The notes below the pieces were generated by a model. The model worked only from the letters and a program-made list of their open reading frames with translations. It did no database searches and was not told where the DNA came from. Shown here in pieces: positions 1 to 9,128 of a stretch of 64,000 nucleotides of DNA. The stretch's first letter is position 1; every line of letters starts with the position of its first letter. A program made the position numbers and the translations under genes. Origin of the DNA: Hyphomicrobiaceae bacterium UBA7697 (lineage in GTDB: Bacteria; Pseudomonadota; Alphaproteobacteria; Rhizobiales; Methyloligellaceae); NCBI GenBank assembly GCA_002482645.1, contig DLGJ01000003.1, positions 67,972-131,971 of the forward strand, written 5' to 3'.

Positions 1-199
1 ATCCGCCGCCCGCAGCCTCAAGCGGCTTCATGCGCAATGCATGCTCACCTGCATGGCCGATGGCGCGCGCCGGGGAGATTTCGCCGCGCTGCGCGCGTGC
101 TTGCGGCGTGGGACCGCGTTGAACGGGGCGTGGCCGCTCGATGCCGCCGGCGCCGCCGGTGCGTGGGCCGTCCGGCGTCTTCGGCTGTTGGGGGCGTGA
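1..199 (+). CDS. C-terminal fragment of an upstream protein (left edge)
   Basis: An open frame enters from the left edge (first full codon at base 2) and stops at TGA 197-199, giving the last 65 residues of a protein. The tail is Arg/Ala-rich and helical-looking (for example RGDFAALRACLRRG) and ends 2 bases before the ATG of the next glycosyltransferase, so the two are probably co-transcribed. Such Ala/Arg helical tails are common at the ends of GT2 glycosyltransferases, but too little is visible to assign the family; the glycosyltransferase idea is inference from context. Confidence 0.6.
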   Translation, partial: SAARSLKRLHAQCMLTCMADGARRGDFAALRACLRRGTALNGAWPLDAAGAAGAWAVRRLRLLGA

Positions 200-201
200 C
201 C

Positions 202-1095
202 ATGGCCGCACCCAAGTCCGGCGCGCCGCGCGTCACGGCGATCATCCCCGCATACAATCGCAGCCATTGCATAGGCCGGGCGGTGGAGAGCATTCTCGCG
301 CAAACCCTTCCGCCAAGCGAAATCCTCGTGGTGGACGATGCGTCGACGGACGATCTTGCCGGAGCGCTCGCGCCGTTCGGGGCGCGGGTGCGGCTGATCC
401 GGCACGAGACCAATCGGGGTCCTTCGGCGGCGCGTAACACGGGCTTGGAAGCGGCAACCGGAGACCTGGCCGCCTTTCTCGACAGCGACGATCTTTGGCA
501 TGCGGAGAAGCAGGAGAAGCAGCTCGCCTTCATGGCCCGGCTCGGTCTCGTGGCGAGTTGCACGGGCTTCGAGACGATCTCGTCCGGCGTGGCGCGAGAA
601 GTCTGGCGGCCCTATGGAGAGACGCTTTCGGAGCGCGACGCGGCGTGGGGGTGCTACACGAGCCCCGGTTCGACGCTTGTCGCACGGCGCGACGCACTGA
701 TGAGCAGTGGCGACTACGATGCGGATTTCGCGCGTTTCGAGGATTGGGACCTGATGCTGCGCCTCGTGTCCGCGAACCCGGGCCGCGTGGGTTTTCTGAA
801 CGAAGCGCTCGCGTCGATCCATCTCGGCTCCAACGCCAGCCGCCCCGAATGGCATGGCAGCCTCGACCGCCTGCTGGCGAAGCATGGACGTATGCTTCAC
901 GCGCGCGACCCTGAACTCCATCGGGCACTGCGCGCAGGCATTGCCTTCAACCGGGCGGCCGTCTTCGCCGGGCAGGGGCAGTGGTACGGGACCGGCCGGG
1001 AACTCCTGCGGTCCTTGCAGATCGTGCCGTCTGGGAACTGGCCGCTCCGCGTCATTCTCGGACAGCGGATTCGCGCGCTTTTGCGGAAACCCTAG
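202..1095 (+). CDS. GT2 family glycosyltransferase
   Basis: A 297-residue GT-A fold family 2 glycosyltransferase that should transfer a sugar from a nucleotide-sugar donor to a growing surface glycan at the cytoplasmic face. The N-terminus shows the nucleotide-binding strand VTAIIPAYNR (residues 11-20), then LVVDDASTDD and the metal-binding DSDD at 94-97; an acidic FEDWDLMLR near residue 180 fits the usual catalytic ED position. I start it at ATG 202, not at the upstream in-frame ATG 37, because the sequence before 202 is the coding end of the previous gene and the GT2 fold begins just after 202. It carries no membrane segments. Donor and acceptor cannot be read from sequence. Confidence 0.9.
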   Translation: MAAPKSGAPRVTAIIPAYNRSHCIGRAVESILAQTLPPSEILVVDDASTDDLAGALAPFGARVRLIRHETNRGPSAARNTGLEAATGDLAAFLDSDDLWHAEKQEKQLAFMARLGLVASCTGFETISSGVAREVWRPYGETLSERDAAWGCYTSPGSTLVARRDALMSSGDYDADFARFEDWDLMLRLVSANPGRVGFLNEALASIHLGSNASRPEWHGSLDRLLAKHGRMLHARDPELHRALRAGIAFNRAAVFAGQGQWYGTGRELLRSLQIVPSGNWPLRVILGQRIRALLRKP

Positions 1096-1220
1096 CGGAC
1101 GATCGACGGTCGCTTAAGGCATTTGCCTTCCAGGGGACGTTCCGGGTAGGACAGGGCCGCAGTACGTTAGATTTCGCCGTAGCCTGACATCCGTTGGGCC
1201 AAGCCGCCGGGAGATTGGGA

Positions 1221-2297
1221 TTGTCCGAGAAAGTTGCATTGATTAGCGGTGTCACCGGTCAGGATGGCGCCTACCTCGCCGAGCTGTTGCTTTCGAAGGG
1301 GTATCGCGTCCATGGCATCAAGCGGCGGTCCTCCTCGTTCAACACCGAGCGTGTGGATCATCTTTACGAGGACCCGCATGAGAGCGACCCGCGCTTCGTC
1401 ATGCATTATGGCGATCTCACCGACGCCACGAACCTGATTCGCCTGGTGCAGGAGGTCCAGCCGGACGAAATCTACAATCTGGCGGCGCAGAGCCATGTGC
1501 AGGTGAGCTTCGATACGCCGGAATACACCGCCAATGCCGACGCCGTCGGAACGCTGCGCTTTCTCGAAGCCATCCGTATCCTCGGGATGGGCGACCGCGC
1601 ACGCTTCTACCAGGCGTCCACGTCCGAACTCTACGGCAAGGTGCAGGAAGTGCCGCAGCGCGAGACGACGCCGTTCTATCCGCGCTCGCCCTATGCCGCC
1701 GCCAAGCTCTATGCCTATTGGATCACGGTGAACTACCGCGAAGCCTACGGGATGCACGCCTCGAACGGCATTCTCTTCAATCACGAGAGCCCCATTCGCG
1801 GCGAGACGTTCGTGACGCGCAAGATCACGCGCGCCGTCGCCGCCATCGAGGCCGGCGCACAGGACTGTCTCTGGCTCGGCAATCTCGATGCGAAGCGCGA
1901 CTGGGGTCACGCGCGCGATTACGTGGAAGGCATGTGGCGCATCCTCCAGCAGGAGACGCCGGACGATTATGTGCTGGCCACCGGCGAGATGCACTCGGTT
2001 CGCGAATTCGTGGAGCTGGCCTTCGGACAGCTCGGCGTGCCGATCGAATGGCGCGGCGAGGGCGTCGGCGAAGAGGGAATCGATTCCCGCAGCGGCCGCG
2101 TCCTGGTGCGCATCGATACGCGCTATTTCCGGCCGACGGAGGTCGATCAGCTGCTGGGCGATCCGAGCAAGGCCAAGCGCGTTCTCGGCTGGGAACACAC
2201 TACCCCGTTCCGCCAGCTCGTGGCCGAGATGGTCGACACCGATCTGCGTAGCTTCAGGGGCGCCAATACGTTCCAGCGCCGCGCGATGGGAGAGTAA
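1221..2297 (+). CDS. gmd: GDP-mannose 4,6-dehydratase
   Basis: Converts GDP-D-mannose to GDP-4-keto-6-deoxy-D-mannose, the first step to GDP-L-fucose or GDP-D-rhamnose, in the cytoplasm. The 358-residue protein is a full-length extended SDR: NADP-binding GVTGQDG at 10-16, RRSSSFNTERVDHLY as in known Gmd enzymes, STSELYG at 133-139 and catalytic YAAAK at 158-162. I choose TTG 1221 as start because GGGAG lies 8 bases upstream and Gmd proteins begin right there; the longer frame from 1194 adds unconserved residues. The opposite-strand neighbour is GDP-fucose synthase, converging with a 20-base gap, and the GDP-mannose-forming gene follows, so the three form a GDP-fucose supply set. Confidence 0.96.
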   Translation: MSEKVALISGVTGQDGAYLAELLLSKGYRVHGIKRRSSSFNTERVDHLYEDPHESDPRFVMHYGDLTDATNLIRLVQEVQPDEIYNLAAQSHVQVSFDTPEYTANADAVGTLRFLEAIRILGMGDRARFYQASTSELYGKVQEVPQRETTPFYPRSPYAAAKLYAYWITVNYREAYGMHASNGILFNHESPIRGETFVTRKITRAVAAIEAGAQDCLWLGNLDAKRDWGHARDYVEGMWRILQQETPDDYVLATGEMHSVREFVELAFGQLGVPIEWRGEGVGEEGIDSRSGRVLVRIDTRYFRPTEVDQLLGDPSKAKRVLGWEHTTPFRQLVAEMVDTDLRSFRGANTFQRRAMGE

Positions 2298-2298
2298 A

Positions 2299-2314
2299 GC
2301 GCGCCAAGGCGCGC
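2299..2314. terminator. GC hairpin between convergent gmd and fucose synthase genes
   Basis: GCGCGC-CAAG-GCGCGC is a perfect 6-bp stem with a 4-base loop located between the gmd stop (2295-2297) and the end of the convergent GDP-fucose synthase gene (2318). There is no U-tract on either side, so it may be a weak bidirectional terminator or an mRNA 3'-end stabiliser. Confidence 0.4.
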
Positions 2315-2317
2315 GCG

Positions 2318-3286
2318 TTACGCGGCGCCGAGCCGCAAATCCCCTTTGCCGAGCTCGCTCCGGTACCAGTCGTAGGTCTGCTTGAGGCCTGCGGCGAGGT
2401 CGTATTTGGGCCGCCAGCCGAGCGCGGCCAAGCGTGAGCAATCCATCACCTTGCGCGGCGTGCCGTCGGGCTTCGAGGTGTCGAAGCGAAGCTCGCCGCG
2501 ATAGCCCACCGCGTCCATCATGCGTTGCGCGAGTTCGGCGATGGTCACCTCCTCGCCTGTTCCGACATTGATGTGCCCGGCTTCGTCGTAGTCCTTGAGC
2601 AGGAACACGAGCGCGTCGGCGAGATCGTCCACATGCATGAATTCGCGCAAGGGCGTGCCCGTTCCCCAAATCTCGACGTTCGGAGCACCGTCGCGCGCGG
2701 CGGCATCGACCTTGCGCATCAGCGCAGGAATGACGTGGCTGTTGTCGAGGTCGAAATTGTCGCCCGGCCCGTAGAGGTTGGTCGGCATGGCGGAGATATA
2801 GGCGCGGCCATACTGCTCGCGATAGGCCTGGCACAGCATGATCCCGGCGATCTTGGCGATCGCGTACCATTTGTTGGTGGGCTCGAGCGGGCCCGTCAGC
2901 AGCGCATCTTCGCGCATCGGCTGCGGCGCTTCGCGCGGATAGATGCAGGACGAGCCGAGGAACAGCAGCCGGCCGATATCCGCCTCGTGGGATCCGGCAA
3001 TCAGGTTCGACTCGATCAAAAGGTTGTCGTTGAGAAAATCCACGGGATAGGTGGCGTTGGCGAGGATCCCGCCCACCTTGGCCGCCGCCACGATGACGAT
3101 GTCGGGGGCCGTTCGCTTGAGATAGGCTTTGGTGGCGCCCTGGTCGCGCAAATCCACTTCGGCGCGGCCGGCGGTGACGATTTCGACGGGCTCCTCGCCG
3201 AGCCGGCGCACCAGGGCCTGTCCGACCAGCCCTTTGTGGCCCGCGACGAAGATGCGTTTGCCGGAAATATCGAACTGCGACGCCAT
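2318..3286 (-). CDS. fcl: GDP-L-fucose synthase (epimerase/reductase)
   Basis: Carries out 3,5-epimerisation and NADPH-dependent 4-reduction of GDP-4-keto-6-deoxymannose to GDP-L-fucose. The 322-residue SDR has GHKGLVG at 16-22, FLGSSCIYP around 109-117, catalytic YAIAK at 141-145 and the family hallmark PTNLYGPGDNF. ATG 3286 is preceded by GAGGG; an alternative ATG at 3316 also has an AGAGG-like site, so the first 10 residues are uncertain. It pairs directly with the convergent gmd. The presence of both genes argues that L-fucose, or a sugar derived from it, is in the polymer. Confidence 0.95.
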   Translation of the reverse strand: MASQFDISGKRIFVAGHKGLVGQALVRRLGEEPVEIVTAGRAEVDLRDQGATKAYLKRTAPDIVIVAAAKVGGILANATYPVDFLNDNLLIESNLIAGSHEADIGRLLFLGSSCIYPREAPQPMREDALLTGPLEPTNKWYAIAKIAGIMLCQAYREQYGRAYISAMPTNLYGPGDNFDLDNSHVIPALMRKVDAAARDGAPNVEIWGTGTPLREFMHVDDLADALVFLLKDYDEAGHINVGTGEEVTIAELAQRMMDAVGYRGELRFDTSKPDGTPRKVMDCSRLAALGWRPKYDLAAGLKQTYDWYRSELGKGDLRLGAA

Positions 3287-3422
3287 CGTTTCCCTCTTCT
3301 CGTGCGCGGTTTCCATAGCACCTCTTTTTTGGGAGAGCCAACCGGTCATCGCCGGTGCACGCCGGCCCCGTGTTCGCTACCGCTCGCCGCCCATCGCGGC
3401 ATAAGGGTTACCGCGACACCGT

Positions 3423-3433
3423 CATTGACAACC
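3423..3433 (-). promoter_or_regulatory. Shared 11-bp motif upstream of GDP-fucose synthase
   Basis: On the minus strand this reads GGTTGTCAATG, containing a -35-like TTGTCA. The same 11 bases occur upstream of the UDP-sulfoquinovose synthase gene (34784-34794) in the same orientation relative to the gene. No convincing -10 element is visible here, so promoter function is only a suggestion. Confidence 0.25.
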
Positions 3434-3565
3434 GCCATGCGGGCGGGGATGACTGAGGCGCGACCGCAAGGGGGCCTCACGGACGGTACGAGACGCCCTT
3501 ATGTGCCAAATGGTTAACGCGCTCGCCGCGCGCCGGCGGGCCAGACGAAGCGAGGCTTTCGACGG

Positions 3566-4981
3566 ATGGGACCGCTCTGCATTCCGGTGATTATGTGTGG
3601 CGGGGCGGGAACCCGTGTCTGGCCGGAGTCGCGCGAGACGCTGCCGAAGCAGTTCATTCCCCTCGTCGGCGACCAGTCGACCTTCCAGCGCATCATCGCG
3701 ATGATCTCCGATCCGTCCGTGTTCGAAAAGCCGGTCGTCATCACCAATCGCGCCTACCGGTTCCTCGTGGCCGAGCAACTGGCGGAACTCGGCGTCGCGG
3801 CCACCATCGTGCTCGAACCGGAGCGGCGCGATTCCGGCCCCGCGGTCGCCGCGGCGGCGGAACTGGCCGCGAAGTCCGGCCCCGACACCGTCGTCGCCAT
3901 GTTCGCGGCGGATCATATCTACCAGAAGCCCGCCGAGTTCATCGACAACTGCAGGGCCGCCATTCAGACCGCCGCCAAGGGCAACATCGTCAGCTTCGGC
4001 ATCAAGCCGACCCATCCGGCCACCAATTTCGGCTATATCCGCCCCGGCGCGCCCGTCGAAGGGACGGCGGCGCGCAGGATCGAGGCTTTCGTCGAGAAAC
4101 CGGACGCGGAGACCGCCGAACGTTACATCGCGGAAGGCTATCTGTGGAACTCGGGCAATTTCGTCTTCCCGGCGGAGACCATGCGCGGCGAGATCGAGCG
4201 CTTCGAACCGGACATGGCGTCCGCAGTGGCGGAGGCCGTCGCCAAGGCCGAGACAGACCTGGATTTCCTCGTTCTCGACGAAGAGAGCTTCGGACGGGCC
4301 ACCAAGAAATCCATCGACTATGCCGTTATGGAGCGGACCGGCCGCGCCGCCGTTGTCGAGGCCGACATGGGCTGGAACGATCTCGGCACCTGGAGTTCGG
4401 CCTTGAGCTTTACCGATACCGATGCGGCGGGAAATTCCATTCGCGGCGACGGCGTGGTGCTGAATTGCGCCAATGTGCATATCCGCTCGCCCGAGATGCT
4501 GACGGCGGTCGTGGGGCTAGAGGATGTCGTCGTGGTGACGACCGCCGATGCCGTGCTGGTGTTGAACAGCAAGGAAGCCGACAAGGTGAAGGCGCTGGTC
4601 GATGAGCTCCGGCGGCACGAGCGCCGGGAGGTTGTAGAGCACAAACGCGTCTATCGCCCATGGGGCTATTACCAAGGCGTCGATCAGGGAGCGCGCCATC
4701 AGGTCAAACGGATTCTGGTGAAGCCGCGCGCGAGCCTGTCGCTCCAAAAGCATTTCCATCGCGCCGAACATTGGATCGTCGTCAAGGGTACCGCCGAGGT
4801 AACCCGCGACGACGAGGTGATCCTCGTTCACGAGAACGAGTCGATCTATCTGCCGATCGGCTGCACGCACCGGCTCGTCAATCCCGGCAAGATCGATCTG
4901 GAACTCATCGAAGTCCAGACCGGGAGCTATCTCGGCGAGGACGACATCGTGCGGTTCGAGGATATCTACAACCGGACCTAG
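3566..4981 (+). CDS. manC: Mannose-1-phosphate guanylyltransferase / mannose-6-phosphate isomerase
   Basis: Bifunctional enzyme supplying GDP-mannose. The 471-residue length fits the type II GMP-PMI family. The N-terminal nucleotidyltransferase has the pyrophosphorylase signature GGAGTRVWP (12-20) with LPKQF (26-30), FVEKP at 175-179 and WNSGNF near 194-199. The C-terminal cupin, about 370-460, has RPWGYY, QKHFHRAEHW and LPIGCTHRL, the metal-binding isomerase part. It feeds gmd. The stop codon overlaps the stop of the convergent downstream gene by 3 bases inside a shared CTAG. Confidence 0.95.
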   Translation: MGPLCIPVIMCGGAGTRVWPESRETLPKQFIPLVGDQSTFQRIIAMISDPSVFEKPVVITNRAYRFLVAEQLAELGVAATIVLEPERRDSGPAVAAAAELAAKSGPDTVVAMFAADHIYQKPAEFIDNCRAAIQTAAKGNIVSFGIKPTHPATNFGYIRPGAPVEGTAARRIEAFVEKPDAETAERYIAEGYLWNSGNFVFPAETMRGEIERFEPDMASAVAEAVAKAETDLDFLVLDEESFGRATKKSIDYAVMERTGRAAVVEADMGWNDLGTWSSALSFTDTDAAGNSIRGDGVVLNCANVHIRSPEMLTAVVGLEDVVVVTTADAVLVLNSKEADKVKALVDELRRHERREVVEHKRVYRPWGYYQGVDQGARHQVKRILVKPRASLSLQKHFHRAEHWIVVKGTAEVTRDDEVILVHENESIYLPIGCTHRLVNPGKIDLELIEVQTGSYLGEDDIVRFEDIYNRT

Positions 4982-6792
4982 GCGCGCGGGCGGCTCAGCT
5001 CGTCCGTATCCTGATATTCCAGCGCATAGTCCCAGCCGCGATAGCGGACGAGCCGGTAACCTTCGTCATGGAGCTTCCGCAGCGTGGCGAGCGTGCGGAC
5101 CTTGCCGAGGCGCTCGGTATTGCTGTCGCCGGGATGAAATTCCACCAGCAAGATCCTTGGACGTAAGGCGCTGTGCACGAGCCGGTCTATCACGGCGAAT
5201 TCGGCGCCTTCGATATCCATCTTCAGTACACGGATATTCTCGATGCCCTCGCGGCGCATGAGCTCTTCGAGCGTCACGCATTCCGCATCGAAGCCGCCGT
5301 CCGTGTTCTGGAGATTGACGGCCGAATGCGACACGCTGCCGGCGTTCGCCGGGGGGTGGAATGTCAACGTCTCGGTCTCGTTCCAAAGACCCCAGGGGCG
5401 GAAGGCGATGCGTTCGAGGTCGCCGTCCTCCGCGTCGTAGAACTCCGTCTTGGAATTGTTGATCGGCGCGGGGCGCCCTGCGGCAATCGCCTCTTTGGTG
5501 GCCTCGAAATGCGAAATCGCGCGCGGCGTCGGGTCGAGCACGATGAGCCGGCAGCCGAAGCGCTTGGCAAGTTCCACGTCGAACGAGATATCTTCGCCGG
5601 CCCCGGCCGAGACGACGACGTCGTCCGGGCTCAAGCCCTTTTCGGGCACCCACCAGCCGCCATAGTCCGTACCCAGCCGGATCAGCGGGCTGCTTGGCGG
5701 GGCGGCGAGCGCGCGATGCCGGGCCTCGACTTCGGACGGGTTTGGCCCGTGAGCGCCGCCCGCGAAGCCGGTCCGTTCGCGGACACGGCGAAGGAGCTGA
5801 CGCGGGCGGCGGGCCCAATAGGCGGCGCGGGCGGTCATGCTTGGCCGCGGTTCGGGATCGAGCCCGCGATGGGCCGAGCCGGACATCGGCTCGTGCCGCC
5901 GCCTCGGGTCCATCACCGCCATGAAGGCCTCGAACAGGCGCGGATCGACGAAGGCGAGGTCCGGCGTGCGCCAATCCTCGATCTTCAACGTTTCCAACGT
6001 GTGCTTGAATTCGGGCCGCACGCCGCAATTGCTGCCCGATCCGTCGAGGCCCGTATTGTCGACCAGCGACTGAGTGGGGCAGATGCAGACGGCGTGATGC
6101 TTGAAATGGGTGTAGACCCAGCGGCAGGCCCAGACGTCTTTTTCGCCGCGCATGCAGGCGCGCAACGTGGCGAGGCTGTCGGCGCCGATCCAGTGCGCAT
6201 AGGCGGCCGTGGCGCTGGCTGAAGCATTGAAGGCGTCGAACTCAGGGACCGCGAAGTCCGCCTTGGCCCAGCGGTCGCGCCATGTGGCCCAGCCCCAGCA
6301 TTGCATGCGCGGGATGGCGTAGACGTCGTAGCCGTAATCGGCCGGAACAGGCATCACGGACGCGGGATGCGAATAGGCGCCGATGGAGAACACGCCCGCG
6401 TGGTTCTCGAAGCGGTCGAGCATGCGGTTGAAATAGGTGAGCGTCGCCGGGTGTGTGACCAGATCGTCCTCGATGACGATCACCCTGCCGTGGCGCTCGA
6501 CGATCTCGGTGACGCCCCCGATGATGGATTGCGCCAGACCGATATTCTCGGCCCGCGCATTCACGGTGACGGAGCGGAACCCCTCGATGTCTTTCAGCAG
6601 AGTGCGAACGGCGTCCACGCCTTCGCGATCAACGTCCGATTTCGGGCCGTCGCTGAACACGTGGAGATCGGTCTCGGAGGCGAGCACATTGGCGCGCAGC
6701 GCCTCGATCGTCGCCTGCGCGTGGTCCGCCCGGTTGTAGACGAAGAGCGCGACGGGCGCCGTTCCGGGCTCATGTGCCGTAGTCTGGGTCAT
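4978..6792 (-). CDS. Fusion of a GT-A glycosyltransferase and an FkbM methyltransferase
   Basis: A 604-residue two-domain protein. Residues 12-320 look like a GT-A enzyme related to GNT-I-type or GT2 transferases: LFVYNRADH (16-24), HVFSDGPKSD, IVIEDD at 105-110 and CWGWATWRDRW near 165-175. Residues about 380-590 are an FkbM-type SAM methyltransferase with VVVSAGAGED as the SAM-binding loop, LIVLDPTPR and LKMDIEGAE, the family hallmark. It is last in a minus-strand run (9129-10238, 8168-9091, 6883-8175, then this gene). The fusion suggests that one protein both adds a sugar and methylates it. The motif I glycine pattern is slightly unusual (SAGAGED instead of DVGAN). Confidence 0.88.
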   Translation of the reverse strand: MTQTTAHEPGTAPVALFVYNRADHAQATIEALRANVLASETDLHVFSDGPKSDVDREGVDAVRTLLKDIEGFRSVTVNARAENIGLAQSIIGGVTEIVERHGRVIVIEDDLVTHPATLTYFNRMLDRFENHAGVFSIGAYSHPASVMPVPADYGYDVYAIPRMQCWGWATWRDRWAKADFAVPEFDAFNASASATAAYAHWIGADSLATLRACMRGEKDVWACRWVYTHFKHHAVCICPTQSLVDNTGLDGSGSNCGVRPEFKHTLETLKIEDWRTPDLAFVDPRLFEAFMAVMDPRRRHEPMSGSAHRGLDPEPRPSMTARAAYWARRPRQLLRRVRERTGFAGGAHGPNPSEVEARHRALAAPPSSPLIRLGTDYGGWWVPEKGLSPDDVVVSAGAGEDISFDVELAKRFGCRLIVLDPTPRAISHFEATKEAIAAGRPAPINNSKTEFYDAEDGDLERIAFRPWGLWNETETLTFHPPANAGSVSHSAVNLQNTDGGFDAECVTLEELMRREGIENIRVLKMDIEGAEFAVIDRLVHSALRPRILLVEFHPGDSNTERLGKVRTLATLRKLHDEGYRLVRYRGWDYALEYQDTDELSRPRA

Positions 6793-6882
6793 CGACAGTT
6801 CTCTTTCGGCGGCAATGCCCCGTTTCTCGCAGGTCTTACCACGCTTCGCCAGGGTGCACTTTATCGTGCCTGCGGGCGCGCT

Positions 6883-8175
6883 CTACCGCTCGGTGCCGGG
6901 CGTCCGCGCGGCGAGGATCTCACGGTAGAAATCCACATAGTTCCGAACGGCCGTGGCTTGGGCGTGACGGGCGACCGCACGCTTGCGGATCTCGGCGCTC
7001 ATCTCGGGCCCGGCGTGGCGAGCGGCCCAGGCGATGCCCTTGGCGAGATCCTCGACATCGAAAGGCTGGGCGAGATAGCCGGTTTCGAGGTGATCGATCA
7101 TGTCGGGCATGCCGCCGACATCGAAACCGACGCAAGCGACCCCGCAGCAACTCGCCTCCTTGATCGTGTTCGGAAGATTGTCCGCCTCGGTCGGGAGCAC
7201 GAACACGTCCGCGGCGCTGTAGGCCGTGGCCAGCTTTTCCTCGTCGTGGATCGTGCCGAGATAGCGGCACGCAAACCCGGCAATGGTTTGGTCGGCAGGT
7301 CCGGATGCCCCGAGGATCGCGAACACCGTCCCGGACGGATCGAGATGCTCGGAAAGATGGCCGAGCGCTTCTTGCAGATGATGAAAGCCCTTGCGGCGGT
7401 CGCCGGTCGCGTTCATGGCCCCGAACGTGATCACGCCTTTGTCCTGGGGCAGGCCGAAGGCATCGCGCGCCGCACGCTTGTCCTTCGGCGCGTAGAGCTC
7501 GGTATCGACGGGGTTGAGGATGTGACGGACGCGATAGCGCCCGAATAGCTGGCTGGCTTTCGCGCAGCCGGCAATCCACTTGCTCGGCCCGACAATGTTG
7601 AGTTCGGCGTCGCGCCAGCACCGCCGCTTGTAGTTCCAAACCATGCGGTCGAAATCCGGACCCGATTCATGCGCGGGGCGATTGTCGGCGCGGTAGCCTT
7701 CCCGGTAGCGCTCGGGATCGCCTGGAAGGAGATAGTGCTCCGTGCCCGCGAAGCCCCAAATGTCGGGGAGCTTCCACACCACCGGCTTGTTGAGCCTGGC
7801 AAGCTCGCCGATCGAAATCGTGTCCTCGCCGATCCAATGCATTTGGACGATGTCGGCATCCATCCGGTTCAGAAACTCTGCAGTGCCCATGGGCACGACG
7901 TTGAACGTCCGGATCACCGGGTTGCCGGAGTGCCGGAGCTTGTTGATGAGCCAGGCGCCGCGCCGGGCGAGCAGGCGCCGAAACCTCTTCCTCGGCAGGG
8001 CAATGACGCGGGGATCGTCGGTTCCCTTATGCACGACCACGAGGCGGGACTCGATCCCTTGCGAGAGCATGGCTTGATGGGAGCGGCGGGCTCCGATGGC
8101 CGCGCCGCCCATGCTGTCGGAATAGCAGAGATGGACGACGCGCAAGGGCCTGTCTGTCGCGGCCGGCTCAGACAT
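6883..8175 (-). CDS. GT4 family glycosyltransferase (WcaC-like)
   Basis: A 430-residue GT-B glycosyltransferase. Near the N-terminus is HLCYSDSMGGAAIGA, the acceptor-side glycine loop; the C-terminal half has ITFGAMNATGDRRKG and TEADNLPNTIKEASCCG, a donor-binding motif resembling colanic-acid WcaC-type enzymes. ATG 8175 overlaps the end of the upstream epimerase by 8 bases, indicating translational coupling; the 46 extra codons upstream in frame lie inside that epimerase gene and are Pro/Arg-rich noise. It should act at the inner membrane face with a nucleotide-sugar donor; the sugar is unknown. Confidence 0.9.
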   Translation of the reverse strand: MSEPAATDRPLRVVHLCYSDSMGGAAIGARRSHQAMLSQGIESRLVVVHKGTDDPRVIALPRKRFRRLLARRGAWLINKLRHSGNPVIRTFNVVPMGTAEFLNRMDADIVQMHWIGEDTISIGELARLNKPVVWKLPDIWGFAGTEHYLLPGDPERYREGYRADNRPAHESGPDFDRMVWNYKRRCWRDAELNIVGPSKWIAGCAKASQLFGRYRVRHILNPVDTELYAPKDKRAARDAFGLPQDKGVITFGAMNATGDRRKGFHHLQEALGHLSEHLDPSGTVFAILGASGPADQTIAGFACRYLGTIHDEEKLATAYSAADVFVLPTEADNLPNTIKEASCCGVACVGFDVGGMPDMIDHLETGYLAQPFDVEDLAKGIAWAARHAGPEMSAEIRKRAVARHAQATAVRNYVDFYREILAARTPGTER

Positions 8176-9091
8176 GTCCCGAGGTCTCGAACCAGTCCCA
8201 GGTGCGGCGCACGCCTTCGTCGAGTTCGGTCGCGGGATCGTAGCCGATGGCGCCGCGGGCCTTGGCGATATCGCAATAAGTATGAAGGATTTCGCCCGCG
8301 CGCGCCGGCTCATACGTCACGCTGAACTCCGTGCCCGTCGTATCGCGAATAATGTCGATCAGCGCATTCACGGAGGTCGGCTTGCCGAAGCCGAGCTGAT
8401 AGGTCCCGGCGGCGCCCGCCTCGATGGCGCGGACGATCCCGTCGGTGAGATCCTCGACGAAGAGGTAGTCGCGGGTCTGGCTGCCGTCGCCATAGACGGT
8501 CACGGCGCCGGTCTCGCGGATGTTCTTGATGAAGGCGGCGACGACCGAGCTTTTGCGGCGCGAGTTCGGCCCGTAAATGTTCGAGAAGCGCAAGCTTGCG
8601 GCCTTCAGCCCGTAAGACTGCGCATAGGCCCAGCAATAGCCTTCGGCGGCGAGCTTCGAGGCGCCGTAGGGCGATGCGGGTTTTGCGGCGATGTCCTCGT
8701 TGATGGGCGGGGGCACTTCGCCGAGAATGGCGCCGCCGGTCGAGGCGTTCACGAGCGAGGGCACATCTTCCTGCCGCATCGCCTCCAGCACGTTGAACGT
8801 GCCGGTGGTGTTGATGTCGAAATTGAGCTGCGGGTCCTCGATGGAGTCGATCACGCGTGTATGCGCGGCGAGATGAACCACGGCGTCCATGTTTCTGACC
8901 GCCTTGCGGACCGCGCCGGCATCGCGCACATCCCCTTCGACGATTTCGATCCCGTCCGTGATGGAGAGGTCGCCGCTCGGATTCGACATATTGTCGAAGA
9001 TGCGGATCTCGGCGCCGAATGTGTCTCGGAGTTTCGGCACCAGGCTCGTTCCGATAAAGCCAAGCCCGCCTGTTACTAGAACCCGTTTCAT
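8168..9091 (-). CDS. NAD-dependent sugar epimerase/dehydratase
   Basis: A 307-residue extended SDR acting on nucleotide sugars. VLVTGGLGFIG near the start binds NAD, HLAAHTRV follows, then NASTGGAILGE and catalytic YGASK with the typical RFSNIYGP. It is closest in appearance to the UDP-glucose 4-epimerase / dTDP-glucose dehydratase-like superfamily, but the exact reaction cannot be assigned. The STGGAILGE variant, where many members have SSxxVYG, is seen in a group usually annotated only as NAD-dependent epimerase. ATG 9091 is the first plausible start; the longer frame reaches into unrelated sequence. Coupled to the GT4 downstream. Confidence 0.85.
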   Translation of the reverse strand: MKRVLVTGGLGFIGTSLVPKLRDTFGAEIRIFDNMSNPSGDLSITDGIEIVEGDVRDAGAVRKAVRNMDAVVHLAAHTRVIDSIEDPQLNFDINTTGTFNVLEAMRQEDVPSLVNASTGGAILGEVPPPINEDIAAKPASPYGASKLAAEGYCWAYAQSYGLKAASLRFSNIYGPNSRRKSSVVAAFIKNIRETGAVTVYGDGSQTRDYLFVEDLTDGIVRAIEAGAAGTYQLGFGKPTSVNALIDIIRDTTGTEFSVTYEPARAGEILHTYCDIAKARGAIGYDPATELDEGVRRTWDWFETSGHV

Positions 9092-9128
9092 GCTGCGATG
9101 GACACCCTTCGGCAATGGTGGAATGAGG

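Noticed and set aside
1167..3341. Minus-strand open frame of 724 codons over gmd and the fucose synthase gene
   Set aside because: Antisense to gmd and out of phase with the fucose synthase; no domain hits by eye.
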